A program made the position numbers and the translations under genes. Below the pieces are notes generated by a model, which made no database searches, was not told the origin of the DNA, and worked only from the letters and a program-made list of their open reading frames with translations. A DNA stretch of 64,000 nt from Streptomyces niger. GTDB taxonomy: Bacteria > Actinomycetota > Actinomycetes > Streptomycetales > Streptomycetaceae. Below are positions 52,836 to 63,303 of the stretch, piece after piece. The stretch is taken from contig NZ_JOFQ01000034.1 in the NCBI RefSeq assembly GCF_000718305.1, forward strand, positions 1 to 64,000, written 5' to 3'. The stretch's first letter is position 1; each line of letters opens with the position of its first letter.

Positions 52836-53840
52836 GTGGACGTTTCCCTGACCATGTGGGTGCTGACCATTGTCGGTCTGTGCGCCCTGATCACCGCCGA
52901 CTTCTTCATCGGGGGCCGCAAGCCGCACGACGTATCGATCAAGGAAGCCGGCATCTGGACCGGTGTCTGGATCGCGCTCGCCGCCCTCTTCGGGCTCGGA
53001 CTTCTTCTGTTCGGCGGCGGACAGCCGGCCGGTGAGTTCTTCGCCGGCTTCATCACCGAGAAATCGCTGAGCGTCGACAACCTCTTCGTCTTCGTCCTGA
53101 TCATGGCGAAGTTCGCGGTGCCGTCGATATACCAGCAGCGGGTGCTGATGGTCGGCGTACTGATCGCGCTCGTCCTGCGGGCCGTCTTCATCGGCGCCGG
53201 CGCGGCGATCATCGCCAACTTCTCCTGGGTCTTCTACCTCTTCGGCGCCTTCCTCATCTGGACGGCCTGGAAGCTCATCCAGGAGGCGCGGGCCGAGGAA
53301 GAGGACGAGGAGTTCGAGGAGAACCGCTTCCTGAAGATGGTCGAGCGGCGCTTCCCGTCGACCGACAAGTACCACGGCACGAAGCTGTTCATCGTGGAGA
53401 ACGGCAAGCGCCTGATGACGCCGATGTTGATCGTCATGCTGGCGATCGGCACCACCGACGTCCTCTTCGCGCTGGACTCGATCCCCGCGATCTTCGGCCT
53501 CACCCAGGACCCGTACATCGTGTTCACCGCCAACGCCTTCGCCCTGATGGGTCTGCGGCAGCTGTACTTCCTCATCGGCGGACTGCTGAAGAAGCTGGTC
53601 CACCTCTCGTACGGCCTGTCGGTGATCCTCGGCTTCATCGGCGTGAAGCTGGTGCTGCACGCACTGCACGAGTCGGGTGTGCACGTCCCCGAGATCAGCA
53701 TCCCGGTGTCGCTGGGCGTCATCTGCGCCGTACTGATCATCACGACGATCACCAGCCTGCGGGCCTCGAAGAAGCAGGCACAGACCGAGGCGGCAAGCCA
53801 CGCGCCGCAGGACGAGCAGAAAAAGTCCATAGGCGCCTGA
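52836..53840 (+). CDS. terC: TerC-family integral membrane metal exporter
   Basis: A 334-aa protein with about nine transmembrane spans. The family motifs are ITADFFIGGRKPHDVSIKEA, FFAGFITEKSLSVDNLFVF (with the conserved acidic/asparagine metal site) and IGTTDVLFALDSIPAIFGLT (the paired acidic motif in the second half). TerC/Alx-type proteins export Mn2+ or load metalloproteins during secretion. The GTG start has GGAGGAG 3 nt upstream and keeps the usual length; an upstream start would read through the riboswitch. Control by the Mn-type leader fits Mn2+ export. Confidence 0.93.
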   Translation: MDVSLTMWVLTIVGLCALITADFFIGGRKPHDVSIKEAGIWTGVWIALAALFGLGLLLFGGGQPAGEFFAGFITEKSLSVDNLFVFVLIMAKFAVPSIYQQRVLMVGVLIALVLRAVFIGAGAAIIANFSWVFYLFGAFLIWTAWKLIQEARAEEEDEEFEENRFLKMVERRFPSTDKYHGTKLFIVENGKRLMTPMLIVMLAIGTTDVLFALDSIPAIFGLTQDPYIVFTANAFALMGLRQLYFLIGGLLKKLVHLSYGLSVILGFIGVKLVLHALHESGVHVPEISIPVSLGVICAVLIITTITSLRASKKQAQTEAASHAPQDEQKKSIGA

Positions 53841-53854
53841 CGCCGCAACGCACA

Positions 53855-53885
53855 CGCGGTGTGCGGGCCCCGCCCGCACACCGCG
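53855..53885. terminator. Bidirectional terminator between terC and MBL hydrolase
   Basis: A perfect 13-bp stem (CGCGGTGTGCGGG with CCCGCACACCGCG) closes on CCCCG between two convergent stops. Confidence 0.85.
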
Positions 53886-53906
53886 CCTCCTCGATCGTCC
53901 GTGGCT

Positions 53907-54563
53907 CTACCAGCCGCGCTCGCGCCACTCCGCGAGGTGCGGGCGCTCGGCGCCCAGGGTGGTGTCCGCGCCATGGCCCGGGTAGACCCAGGTCTCGTCC
54001 GGCAGCTGCGCGAAGAGCTTGCTCTCCACGTCGTCGATGAGGCTGGTGAAGTGCTCGGCGTCGCCGTGGGTGTTGCCGACCCCGCCGGGGAAGAGGCAGT
54101 CGCCCGTGAAGAGGTGGGGGTGGCCGTGCGGGTCGTCGTAGACCAGGGCGATGCTGCCGGGCGTGTGGCCCTTCAGGTGGCGGGCGGTGAGCGTGACCCG
54201 TCCGACGCTGATGGTGTCGCCGTCGTCGACCAGGACGTCCGTGGGAACGGGAATGCCGTCGGCGTCATAGCGGCCGGCGAAGGTCCGCGCGCCGGTCCGC
54301 TCGACGACCTCGCCGAGCGCTCCCCAGTGGTCCTGGTGCCGGTGCGTGGTGACGACCGAGGAAATGCCGCCGTCGCCGATCAGCCCGAGGAGCACGTCCG
54401 GCTCCGCCGCGGCGTCGATCAGCACCTGCGTATCGGTTGCGCGGCAGCGCAGCAGGTAGGCGTTGTTGTTCATCGGACCGACCGCGATCTTGGAGATGAT
54501 CAGGTCGGTCAGCTCATGCACGTCGGCCGGTCCGCCGACTTTGACTGCTCCGGTGTACGCCAT
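53907..54563 (-). CDS. MBL-fold metallo-hydrolase
   Basis: A 218-aa cytoplasmic hydrolase of the glyoxalase II type. The metal motif THRHQDHWGALGEV is present, followed by GHTPGSIALVY, the aspartate region FTGDCLFPGGVGN and the late histidine YPGHGADTTLG. The N-terminal PMNNNAYLLRC is usual for this subgroup. Substrates may include thioesters or lactones. TAGGCT ends 6 nt before the ATG, a leaderless arrangement. Confidence 0.9.
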   Translation of the reverse strand: MAYTGAVKVGGPADVHELTDLIISKIAVGPMNNNAYLLRCRATDTQVLIDAAAEPDVLLGLIGDGGISSVVTTHRHQDHWGALGEVVERTGARTFAGRYDADGIPVPTDVLVDDGDTISVGRVTLTARHLKGHTPGSIALVYDDPHGHPHLFTGDCLFPGGVGNTHGDAEHFTSLIDDVESKLFAQLPDETWVYPGHGADTTLGAERPHLAEWRERGW

Positions 54564-54665
54564 GCCCGCAGCCTACTGGCCGGGGTCCGGGGAAAACCGG
54601 GCGCGGGCGGTCCGGCGACCGCGCTGTGTTCGAAGCCGGGGTCAGCGGTCCGGTCGTGCCCGGGA

Positions 54666-55394
54666 TCAGCGGTCCGGCAGCTCCGGCAGGGCGGCGTCGC
54701 CGTCGGTCGAGAGGCCGGTGCCCGAGGTGCGGCCGGTGAGCCAGCCGACGAGCGCGGTGGGGGAGCCGCTGACGGTGAGCGGGGTGCCGTCCGCGCGACC
54801 GGTCCGCCAGCTCCGCCCGTCGTCCGTGCGCAGCCGCAGCGCGACGACCCGGTCGTCGTCCTTCAGCCGCCGCTCCGCGAGGAAGGCCAGCTCGGCGTCC
54901 ACGTACTCCGTGGCCAGGTGGTCGATCGTGTAGCCGACGCCGAGGTCCACGTGGTGCAGTTCGACCTCGGCGAGGCGGCGGAAGGGCAGCCGCCCGGCCC
55001 GCTCGAAGACGCCGTTCCGCATCTCCACCTCGAACGTCAGGCGCTCGGGGCCCAGGGCCGCGCAGGCCGTCTCCCAGCGCTCGGCGGCGGACCGCAGGTC
55101 CTCCAGGTGGGCGGTGAGCGGGCGGTCGGCGTCCCGCTCGATGTCGGCGTCGCGGGCCGCGGGGGAGGCGTACATGGGCGTGGGCGTGCCCGTACGCGCC
55201 CATGTGAAGAGGTTGACGAGGGCGTCGGCGTTGCGGGCGAGGTGGGCCAGCACGTGGCCGCGGGTCCAGTCGGGCAGAAGGGAGGGTTCGCCGACGGCCT
55301 CGTCGTCGAGTTTGCCCATGGAGACCAGGAGGCGGTCGGTGGCGGCGTGGACGGCTGCCGCGTCGTACGCGAATTCCTGTGCGATGTCGGTCAT
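54666..55394 (-). CDS. Maleylpyruvate-isomerase-family mycothiol-dependent enzyme
   Basis: A 242-aa protein of the DinB-like MDMPI fold. The N-terminal four-helix part has LPDWTRGHVLAHLARNADAL, with histidines that bind zinc together with ELHHVDLGVGY near residue 148. The C-terminal SCP-like domain has VALRLRTDDGRSWRTG. In actinobacteria these enzymes use mycothiol for isomerisation or conjugation. The substrate is unknown. TAGCTT lies 6 nt before the ATG, again leaderless. Confidence 0.87.
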   Translation of the reverse strand: MTDIAQEFAYDAAAVHAATDRLLVSMGKLDDEAVGEPSLLPDWTRGHVLAHLARNADALVNLFTWARTGTPTPMYASPAARDADIERDADRPLTAHLEDLRSAAERWETACAALGPERLTFEVEMRNGVFERAGRLPFRRLAEVELHHVDLGVGYTIDHLATEYVDAELAFLAERRLKDDDRVVALRLRTDDGRSWRTGRADGTPLTVSGSPTALVGWLTGRTSGTGLSTDGDAALPELPDR

Positions 55395-55642
55395 GGACCG
55401 AAGCTAGCGCCGCCATCGTCCCGGCGGGAGTCGGCGCGCGTCGCCAGCCGGGAGCGCGCGACCGGCGTGGCACGCGCCGCGGCGGAAGGGATCGGCCGGT
55501 CGCGGTGTTGAGGGAGGTTGAGGGAGGGGGTCGCCCGGGGCGGCGTGGCGCGGGTCCGGTGTCGGTCGCGGGGCTGTCCACGACCGGATCTCGATCACAT
55601 ATCCGCAGGTCAGGAGTGGTGTCAACGGTTCGCGAGAGGGCG

Positions 55643-55665
55643 TTGTCAGACCCCGGCGTTACGGT
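55643..55665 (+). promoter_or_regulatory. Candidate RecA-NDp/PafBC-type promoter of uvrA
   Basis: TTGTCAGACC, 7 nt and TACGGT keep the first seven bases of the extended -35 and a good -10 at the usual spacing. It lies 329 nt before the uvrA start, so a long leader would result. The spacer 55395-55993 holds no gene. Confidence 0.5.
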
Positions 55666-55993
55666 GAATGACGCGGTGGGCTCTGCCGTCCGGAAGGGCC
55701 GTGTGCAGGCGTGTGCAGGTCTTCGACACGGCGCCGCCAGGCGGTCGGAACCACCGTGCAGCAGGCCACTCGGCGCTCGCGTGCCGGGCCACCGGCGTCT
55801 TCGCGTCAGTGGAGCGCCGCCCGGCCACACCTTCGGGTGAACCCGGTCGGCGGAAACCGTAAATCGAATGCACGTGCTATAGGCTCGTGTGTGGCATCGA
55901 AACGACATTGAACAGACATTGCCGCGACGGCCCCCATACCCTGGGGCGGGGGTGCGCGGCACCCCGCCCCTCTCACGAAAGGTGCCGACCGGC

Positions 55994-58900
55994 GTGACAG
56001 ACCGTCTCATCGTCCGTGGCGCTCGCGAGCACAACCTCCGCAACGTCTCGCTCGACCTCCCCCGTGACTCCCTCATCGTGTTCACGGGTCTCTCCGGGTC
56101 GGGCAAGTCCTCGCTCGCGTTCGACACGATCTTCGCCGAGGGGCAGCGGCGCTACGTCGAGTCGCTGTCCTCGTACGCCCGGCAGTTCCTCGGGCAGATG
56201 GACAAGCCCGACGTGGACTTCATCGAGGGCCTCTCCCCGGCGGTCTCGATCGACCAGAAGTCGACGTCGCGCAACCCGCGCTCGACGGTCGGCACGATCA
56301 CCGAGGTCTACGACTACCTCCGCCTGCTCTTCGCCCGCATCGGCAAGCCGCACTGCCCCGAGTGCGGCCGCCCGATCGCCCGCCAGTCGCCGCAGGCCAT
56401 CGTGGACAAGGTGCTGGAGCTGCCCGAGGGCAGCCGGTTCCAGGTGCTCTCGCCGCTGGTTCGCGAGCGCAAGGGTGAGTTCGTCGACCTCTTCTCGGAC
56501 CTGCAGACCAAGGGGTACAGCCGGGCCCGGGTCGACGGCGAGACGATCCAGCTCTCCGAGCCGCCGAAGCTGAAGAAGCAGGAGAAGCACACGATTGAGG
56601 TGGTGGTCGACCGCCTCACGGTCAAGGACAGCGCCAAGCGCCGGCTGACCGACTCCGTCGAGACGGCGCTCGGCCTCTCCGGCGGCATGGTCATCCTCGA
56701 CTTCGTGGACCTCGACGCCGACGATCCGCAGCGCGAGCGGATGTACTCGGAGCACCTCTACTGCCCGTACGACGACCTGTCGTTCGAGGAGCTGGAGCCG
56801 CGCTCCTTCTCCTTCAACTCGCCGTTCGGCGCCTGCCCCGAGTGCACCGGCATCGGTACGCGCATGGAGGTCGACCCCGAGCTGATCGTCCCGGACGAGG
56901 ACAAGTCGCTCGACGAGGGCGCCATCCACCCCTGGTCGCACGGCCACAACAGGGAGTACTTCGGCCGCCTGATCGACGCGCTCGCCGACGCGCTCGGCTT
57001 CCGTACCGACATCCCGTGGGCCAGCCTGCCGCAGCGCGCCAAGAAGGCCCTGCTCAACGGCCACCGGACCCGTATCGAGGTGCGCTACCGCAACCGCTAC
57101 GGCCGGGAGCGGGCGTACACCACGCCGTTCGAGGGCGCCCTGCCGTTCGTGCGGCGGCGGCACTCCGAGGCGGAGAGCGACTCCAGCCGCGAGCGCTTCG
57201 AGGGCTACATGCGCGAGGTGCCCTGCCCCACCTGTGAGGGCACGCGCCTGAAGCCGATCGTGCTGGCCGTCAGCGTGCAGGGCAAGTCCATCGCCGACGT
57301 CGCTGCCATGTCCATCAGCGACTGCGCCGACTTCCTGCGCGACATGAAGCTGGACGCCCGCCAGAAGAAGATCGCCGAGCGGGTGCTCAAGGAGGTCAAC
57401 GAGCGGCTGCGGTTCCTGGTCGACGTCGGCCTGGACTACCTCTCGCTGAACCGCGCGGCCGGCACGCTGTCCGGCGGCGAGGCCCAGCGCATCCGGCTCG
57501 CCACCCAGATCGGCTCCGGCCTGGTCGGCGTGTTGTACGTGCTCGACGAGCCGTCGATCGGCCTGCACCAGCGGGACAACCACCGCCTCATCGAGACCCT
57601 GGTCCGCCTTCGCGACCTGGGCAACACCCTCATCGTCGTGGAGCACGACGAGGACACCATCAAGACCTCGGACTGGGTGGTGGACATCGGCCCCGGCGCC
57701 GGTGAGCACGGCGGCAAGGTCGTGCACAGCGGCCCGTTGAAGGAGCTGCTGGCCAACGAGGAGTCGATGACCGGGCAGTACCTGGCCGGCAAGAAGGTCA
57801 TCCCGACGCCGGACGTGCGCCGGCCCGTCGACCCCGAGCGCCGCCTCACGGTGCACGGCGCGAAGGAGAACAATCTCCAGGACATCGACGTGTCCTTCCC
57901 GCTGGGCGTGCTGACCGCCGTCACCGGCGTCTCCGGCTCGGGCAAGTCGACTCTGGTCAACGACATCCTCTACACCCACCTGGCGCGCGAGCTGAACGGC
58001 GCCAAGTCGGTGCCGGGCCGGCACACCCGGGTCGAGGGCGACGACCTGGTCGACAAGGTCGTGCACGTGGACCAGTCGCCCATCGGCCGTACCCCGCGGT
58101 CGAACCCGGCGACGTACACCGGCGTCTTCGACCACGTCCGCAAGCTGTTCGCGGAGACGATGGAGGCGAAGGTGCGCGGCTACCTGCCGGGCCGCTTCTC
58201 CTTCAACGTCAAGGGCGGTCGCTGCGAGAACTGCTCCGGCGACGGCACCATCAAGATCGAGATGAACTTCCTGCCGGACGTCTACGTGCCGTGCGAGGTG
58301 TGCCACGGGGCGCGGTACAACCGCGAGACGCTGGAGGTCCACTACAAGGGCAAGTCCATCGCCGAGGTGCTGGACATGCCGATCGAGGAGGCGCTGGACT
58401 TCTTCGAGGCGGTGCCGACCATCTCGCGCCACCTGAAGACGCTCAACGAGGTCGGCCTCGGATACGTCCGGCTCGGCCAGCCCGCGCCGACGCTCTCCGG
58501 TGGTGAGGCGCAGCGCGTGAAGCTGGCGTCCGAGCTGCAGAAGCGTTCGACGGGCCGCACGGTCTACGTGCTGGACGAGCCGACGACCGGTCTGCACTTC
58601 GAGGACATCAGCAAGCTGATCCGCGTGCTGTCCGGGCTGGTCGACAAGGGCAACTCCGTGATCGTCATCGAGCACAACCTCGATGTGATCAAGACGGCGG
58701 ACTGGCTCGTGGACATGGGCCCGGAGGGTGGCAGTGGCGGCGGCCTCGTCGTCGCCGAGGGCACGCCGGAGCAGGTCGCGGCAGTCCCGGCCAGCCACAC
58801 CGGCAAGTTCCTGCGGGACATCCTCGGCGACCGGGTCAGCGACGCGTCCCCGTCGAAGAAGACCGCGGCCAAGCGCTCGGCGGCGAAGACGCCGGCCAAG

Positions 58901-59026
58901 AAGACGGCGACGAAGAAGGCCGTGGCCGGGAAGACGGTGGCCGCCGAGAAGACGCCCAAGAAGAAGACGGTCACGAAGGCGGTCAAGCCGAAGACGACCC
59001 GCGGGAAGGGGAAGGCCGCGGGGTAG
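55994..59026 (+). CDS. uvrA: Excinuclease ABC subunit A with lysine-rich tail
   Basis: A 1010-aa ABC-type damage sensor for nucleotide excision repair. The first ATPase has Walker [17 protein letters not shown] and signature [19 protein letters not shown]; the second has [16 protein letters not shown] and [16 protein letters not shown]. Zinc fingers are [20 protein letters not shown] and the large [16 protein letters not shown] ... CEVC. The last 55 or so residues are Lys/Ala/Thr repeats ([17 protein letters not shown]), like histone H1 tails. The GTG start has GAAAGG upstream; the frame continues upstream only as leader. Confidence 0.97.
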   Translation: MTDRLIVRGAREHNLRNVSLDLPRDSLIVFTGLSGSGKSSLAFDTIFAEGQRRYVESLSSYARQFLGQMDKPDVDFIEGLSPAVSIDQKSTSRNPRSTVGTITEVYDYLRLLFARIGKPHCPECGRPIARQSPQAIVDKVLELPEGSRFQVLSPLVRERKGEFVDLFSDLQTKGYSRARVDGETIQLSEPPKLKKQEKHTIEVVVDRLTVKDSAKRRLTDSVETALGLSGGMVILDFVDLDADDPQRERMYSEHLYCPYDDLSFEELEPRSFSFNSPFGACPECTGIGTRMEVDPELIVPDEDKSLDEGAIHPWSHGHNREYFGRLIDALADALGFRTDIPWASLPQRAKKALLNGHRTRIEVRYRNRYGRERAYTTPFEGALPFVRRRHSEAESDSSRERFEGYMREVPCPTCEGTRLKPIVLAVSVQGKSIADVAAMSISDCADFLRDMKLDARQKKIAERVLKEVNERLRFLVDVGLDYLSLNRAAGTLSGGEAQRIRLATQIGSGLVGVLYVLDEPSIGLHQRDNHRLIETLVRLRDLGNTLIVVEHDEDTIKTSDWVVDIGPGAGEHGGKVVHSGPLKELLANEESMTGQYLAGKKVIPTPDVRRPVDPERRLTVHGAKENNLQDIDVSFPLGVLTAVTGVSGSGKSTLVNDILYTHLARELNGAKSVPGRHTRVEGDDLVDKVVHVDQSPIGRTPRSNPATYTGVFDHVRKLFAETMEAKVRGYLPGRFSFNVKGGRCENCSGDGTIKIEMNFLPDVYVPCEVCHGARYNRETLEVHYKGKSIAEVLDMPIEEALDFFEAVPTISRHLKTLNEVGLGYVRLGQPAPTLSGGEAQRVKLASELQKRSTGRTVYVLDEPTTGLHFEDISKLIRVLSGLVDKGNSVIVIEHNLDVIKTADWLVDMGPEGGSGGGLVVAEGTPEQVAAVPASHTGKFLRDILGDRVSDASPSKKTAAKRSAAKTPAKKTATKKAVAGKTVAAEKTPKKKTVTKAVKPKTTRGKGKAAG

Positions 59027-59069
59027 AGCGGTAAGGGCCGCGAGGGGGCGCGGGAAGGCCGCGAGGGGG

Positions 59070-59095
59070 ACCGGCCCGGGGGAGCCCGGGCCGGT
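59070..59095 (+). terminator. uvrA terminator
   Basis: ACCGGCCCGGG and CCCGGGCCGGT form a perfect 11-bp stem with loop GGAG, 44 bp past the stop. Confidence 0.8.
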
Positions 59096-59193
59096 TGCCT
59101 CGGGGGCGGACGTCTGGGGGACGCGGTGGTGGTTCGGCCGCGCGCTTGTTGGCCGACGTGACGGCTGTATGGCCACCGGCCGGTCCGCCGTAG

Positions 59194-60336
<1,143 letters not shown>

Positions 60337-60340
60337 GCCG

Positions 60341-60515
60341 CCGGGATGACGCGAGCCGGCGGGGTGGCCCACCACGGGACGACGTGTGCCGGCGGCGTGA
60401 CGTGATCACCGGGACGGCGTGTGCCGGCGGGGTGATGTGGCCACCGGGACGGCGTGTGCCGGCGGGGTGACGTGACTGCCAGGACGGCGTGTGCCATTGG
60501 GACGGAGTGTGGCAG
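60341..60515. repeat. Tandem 35-bp repeats downstream of the CstR-like gene
   Basis: Three copies of a 35-bp unit starting GGGACGGCGTGTGCCGGCGG lie at 60376-60410, 60411-60445 and 60446-60480, with degenerate flanking copies on both sides. The array fills the spacer before the convergent pfkB-type gene. Confidence 0.85.
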
Positions 60516-60550
60516 CGGGGCGCCTTCGGTGCAGCGCCCGCCGGCCCGGC

Positions 60551-61531
60551 TCAGGCGAGTTCTGCGGCGTACGGGGGTTCCGCGCCGGGGCGGGAGCAGG
60601 TGACGGCCGCGGCCCGGGCGGCGTAGCCGAGGATGTCGCGCCAGGCGTCCTCGCCCAGGGCCGCGAGCGCGGCGGGGGACAGCGCGTCGTGCGCGTCCAG
60701 CCGGTGCAGGAGCGCGGCGTTCACCGTGTCGCCCGCGCCGATCGTGTCCACGACCTCGACGCGTTCGCCCGGTACGGAGACCTCGCCGGAGGCGGTGGCG
60801 ACGGTCAGGCCGGCGCCGCCCCGGGTGAGGACGACCGCCGCCGGGCCGGCGGCCAGCCACTCCTTCACCGCGCCGGCCACCGCATCGGCGGCCGCGTCCG
60901 CCGGAAGGTCCTCGGCGCCGGCCAGCCAGCGTGCGTCCTCCTCGGAGAGCTTGAGCAGGGCCACGTGCGGGAGCCAGGCGTGGAAGCGGGCGCGGTAGGC
61001 GTTCGGATCGGCGATCAGGCCGGCGCGGATGTTCGGGTCCAGCGCGGTGAACACCCCGCGGGCCGCCTCGCGTCGCATCAGCGCCTCGTACGCGCTGGCG
61101 CCCGGTTCCAGGACGAGGGAGCAGGTGCCCAGGGAGAGGGCGCGCACGCCGTCGGGGAGGGCGGCCGGCAGGGTGAAGAGACGGTCGGCGGTGCCCTCGA
61201 CGTAGAAGCCGTAACCGGCCGAGCCGTCGGGGCTGATGTCGGCCAGCGCGAGCGTGGTCGGCTCGGCGCCCCGCTCGACGAGCGAGGTGTCGACGCCTGC
61301 GGACTGCAGGCCGGCCACGAGGGACGCGCCGAAGGCGTCGGTGGAGATCCGCGAGCAGAAGGCGGTCGGTGAGCCGAGCCGGCCGAGGGCGACCGCGGTG
61401 TTGTACGGGCCACCGCCCCGGCGCGGCGACAGCGCGGGCAGCTCCGCCGCGCTGTCCGCGGGGGTGCGCTCGCCGTCCACGGCGCTCGTGGGGACGAGGT
61501 CGATGAGGGCTTCGCCGGCGACGACGATCAC
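60551..61531 (-). CDS. PfkB-family carbohydrate kinase (fructokinase-like)
   Basis: A 326-aa ribokinase-fold sugar kinase. The start IVVAGEALIDLVPTS is typical of fructokinases; GGGPYNTAVALGRLG is the substrate glycine motif, and DTIGAGDTVNAALL is the anion hole and catalytic aspartate signature. Within the order kinase, LacI regulator, Zn-dehydrogenase it probably phosphorylates a keto-sugar formed by the dehydrogenase. The GTG start has AAAGGA upstream. Confidence 0.93.
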   Translation of the reverse strand: MIVVAGEALIDLVPTSAVDGERTPADSAAELPALSPRRGGGPYNTAVALGRLGSPTAFCSRISTDAFGASLVAGLQSAGVDTSLVERGAEPTTLALADISPDGSAGYGFYVEGTADRLFTLPAALPDGVRALSLGTCSLVLEPGASAYEALMRREAARGVFTALDPNIRAGLIADPNAYRARFHAWLPHVALLKLSEEDARWLAGAEDLPADAAADAVAGAVKEWLAAGPAAVVLTRGGAGLTVATASGEVSVPGERVEVVDTIGAGDTVNAALLHRLDAHDALSPAALAALGEDAWRDILGYAARAAAVTCSRPGAEPPYAAELA

Positions 61532-61890
61532 GAGAGGTCCTTTCCGGGGACGGTCCGGGGGGCGGGGTTCCGCTGTACGCGGAGGCGGAGACAGAGGTGG
61601 AGGCGGCGACGGAGGTGGAGGTCGTAAGGGAGGCGAAGACGGAGACGGGGACGGAGACCGCGGGATGCGGAAGCGGCCCGCGGTACGCAGAGGGGCCGTT
61701 GCCCGTGGAGGGGACGCCGTTCGCGGAGGGGCCGCTGCCCGCGGAGGGGACGGGGCGCGCGGACGGTCCGGTGCACGGGGACGGCCTGGCATCCAGGGGC
61801 GGGCCGGCGTGCGTGGGTGGCCCGTCGGGCGGCGCAACGCCCCAGCCCCGCTCGGCGCATCACCGCCCCACCCATCACTACTCCATCCAC
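61532..61890. other. Low-complexity spacer between sugar kinase and LacI genes
   Basis: G+A-rich degenerate repeats (variants of GGAGGCGGAGAC) and GCGGAGGGG units fill this region. No gene is supported; long frames seen here are low-complexity shadows. Confidence 0.5.
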
Positions 61891-61947
61891 CGCTACTTCA
61901 CGCACCCCTATTTCACGCATACTTCACGCACCGCTACTTCACGCACC
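61891..61947. repeat. Short repeats of CGCTACTTCACGCAC
   Basis: CGCTACTTCACGCACC occurs at 61891-61906 and 61932-61947, with two partial TTCACGCA copies between. It abuts the LacI stop codon at 61954. Confidence 0.7.
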
Positions 61948-61953
61948 TCCGCC

Positions 61954-62952
61954 TCACTCCCCGCAGCCGCAGGACGTGCGGTGGATGAAGGCACAGGGGA
62001 GGCGGACGGTGCGGGGTGGGCGGGTCGGTTGTTCCAGGCGGTCCAGGAGGAGTTGGACGGCGGCGGCGCCGATCTCGCGGCTGGGCTGGGCGATCGCCGT
62101 CAGCCGGGGCGAGAAGAGGTCCGCCCAGGAGAAGTCGTCGAAGCAGGCGAGCGCGATGTCGCGCGGTACCCGGAGGCCCAGTTCGCCGAGGGCCTTCAGC
62201 GCGCCGATGGTCATGGCGTTGTTGGCGGTGATCACGGCGGTGGGCGGCTCGGGGGCCGCGAGGAGGTGCCGGGTGGCGTCCTCGGCGCCCTCCGCCTCGG
62301 AGTTGCCGCCGGCCAGCAGCTCCGGCGCGAACGGCAGGCCGCGGGCGCGCAGCCCCTCGCGGTAGCCCGCGACGCGTTCGGTGGTCGTGCTCAGGCCGGG
62401 GAGGCCCGCGATCAGGCCGATGCGGGTGTGGCCCAGGTCGGCGAAGTGCTCGACCAGTTGCCGCACGGGGGTCGTGCTCTCGGCGCAGACCTGGTCGTAC
62501 GCGGCGCCGACGAGCCGGTCCAGGAAGACGGTGGGGACCTCGCGTTTGGTGACGTACTCGACCAGCTCGGCCGGCTCCGCGGAGGGCGCGATGATCATGC
62601 CGTCCACGCGGCGCTCGTGCAGCAGCTGGACGACCTTGCGCTCGTGCGCCGGGTCGTCGTGCGGGTCGGCGATCAACAGGCTGTAGCCGGCCTCCAGCGC
62701 GCCGGCCTCGACGCCCTGGAGGATCTCGGTGAAGTACGGGTTGCTGATCGCGGAGACGGCGAGACCGATGGACCGGGTGCGCGAGGTGACCAGAGAGCGG
62801 GCGAGCGTGTTGTGGGTGTAGCCCAGCTCGTCGATCGCGTCCAGGACGGACTTGCGGGTGTCGGGGCGGACGGGCCGGGTCTCGTTCAGGACGTGCGAGA
62901 CCGTCGCCACGGAAACGCCCGCGCGGCGTGCGACATCCACCATCGTCGCCAT
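61954..62952 (-). CDS. LacI-family transcriptional regulator
   Basis: A 332-aa repressor. The N-terminal helix-turn-helix is MVDVARRAGVSVATVSHVLN with the hinge helix NTLARSLVTSRT, followed by a periplasmic-binding-like effector domain (IGLAVSAISNPYFTEILQGV, VIMANNAM-like ITANNAMTIGALKAL, IALACFDDFSWADLF). It should bind a sugar or sugar phosphate. It is divergent from the dehydrogenase gene, with a strong palindrome between them. Confidence 0.94.
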   Translation of the reverse strand: MATMVDVARRAGVSVATVSHVLNETRPVRPDTRKSVLDAIDELGYTHNTLARSLVTSRTRSIGLAVSAISNPYFTEILQGVEAGALEAGYSLLIADPHDDPAHERKVVQLLHERRVDGMIIAPSAEPAELVEYVTKREVPTVFLDRLVGAAYDQVCAESTTPVRQLVEHFADLGHTRIGLIAGLPGLSTTTERVAGYREGLRARGLPFAPELLAGGNSEAEGAEDATRHLLAAPEPPTAVITANNAMTIGALKALGELGLRVPRDIALACFDDFSWADLFSPRLTAIAQPSREIGAAAVQLLLDRLEQPTRPPRTVRLPCAFIHRTSCGCGE

Positions 62953-63034
62953 CCGATGCCGTCCTCCCCGACGTGGCCGACGTGACCGACGGCGTGCGTG
63001 ATTGTGGGGAAACCGTAACGCATGAGAAGCATGG

Positions 63035-63060
63035 CGTAAACGCTTGCGTAAGCGTTTACG
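63035..63060. promoter_or_regulatory. 26-bp perfect palindrome, probable LacI-family operator
   Basis: Arms CGTAAACGCTT (63035-63045) and AAGCGTTTACG (63050-63060) are perfectly inverted around GCGT. The AAACGC/GCGTTT core is typical of LacI-family operators. It lies between the LacI gene and the dehydrogenase gene, so auto-repression and control of the latter are likely. Confidence 0.8.
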
Positions 63061-63180
63061 TGCGAGCTAGCCTCCCCGCAATCGAGGTACGGCTCGGAAC
63101 GGCGGGACCCGGCACCGACGCGGGACGCGACGGAATCGAGTCCGGCGGGCCGGGTACCGGACCGGACGGACCGGCCACGG

Positions 63181-63239
63181 GACCGCACCGCCACCGGCAC
63201 CGGTCACAGGTGACCGCACCGCCACCGGCACCGGTCACA
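63181..63239. repeat. Two direct 28-bp repeats
   Basis: Identical 28-bp sequences starting GACCGCACCGCCACCGGCAC lie at 63181-63208 and 63212-63239 upstream of the dehydrogenase gene. The 62953-63303 spacer otherwise holds only the operator. Confidence 0.8.
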
Positions 63240-63303
63240 AGGGCCCGCACCGGCACCAGCCGCAGTACCCAGAAGCCGCAGCACAATGAAGTGGAGGCGC
63301 GAA

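Noticed and set aside
55889..55993. LexA (SOS) box before uvrA
   Set aside because: CGAAACGACATTGAAC looks loosely similar but does not fit the actinobacterial GAAC-n4-GTTC dyad; none was seen before uvrB either.
60341..60515. CRISPR array
   Set aside because: The 35-bp units are head-to-tail without spacers and no cas gene is present.
61532..61837. N-terminal extension of the sugar kinase
   Set aside because: The extra residues are Pro/Arg/Ser low-complexity sequence from spacer repeats; the GTG at 61531 has a good ribosome site and gives the usual PfkB start.
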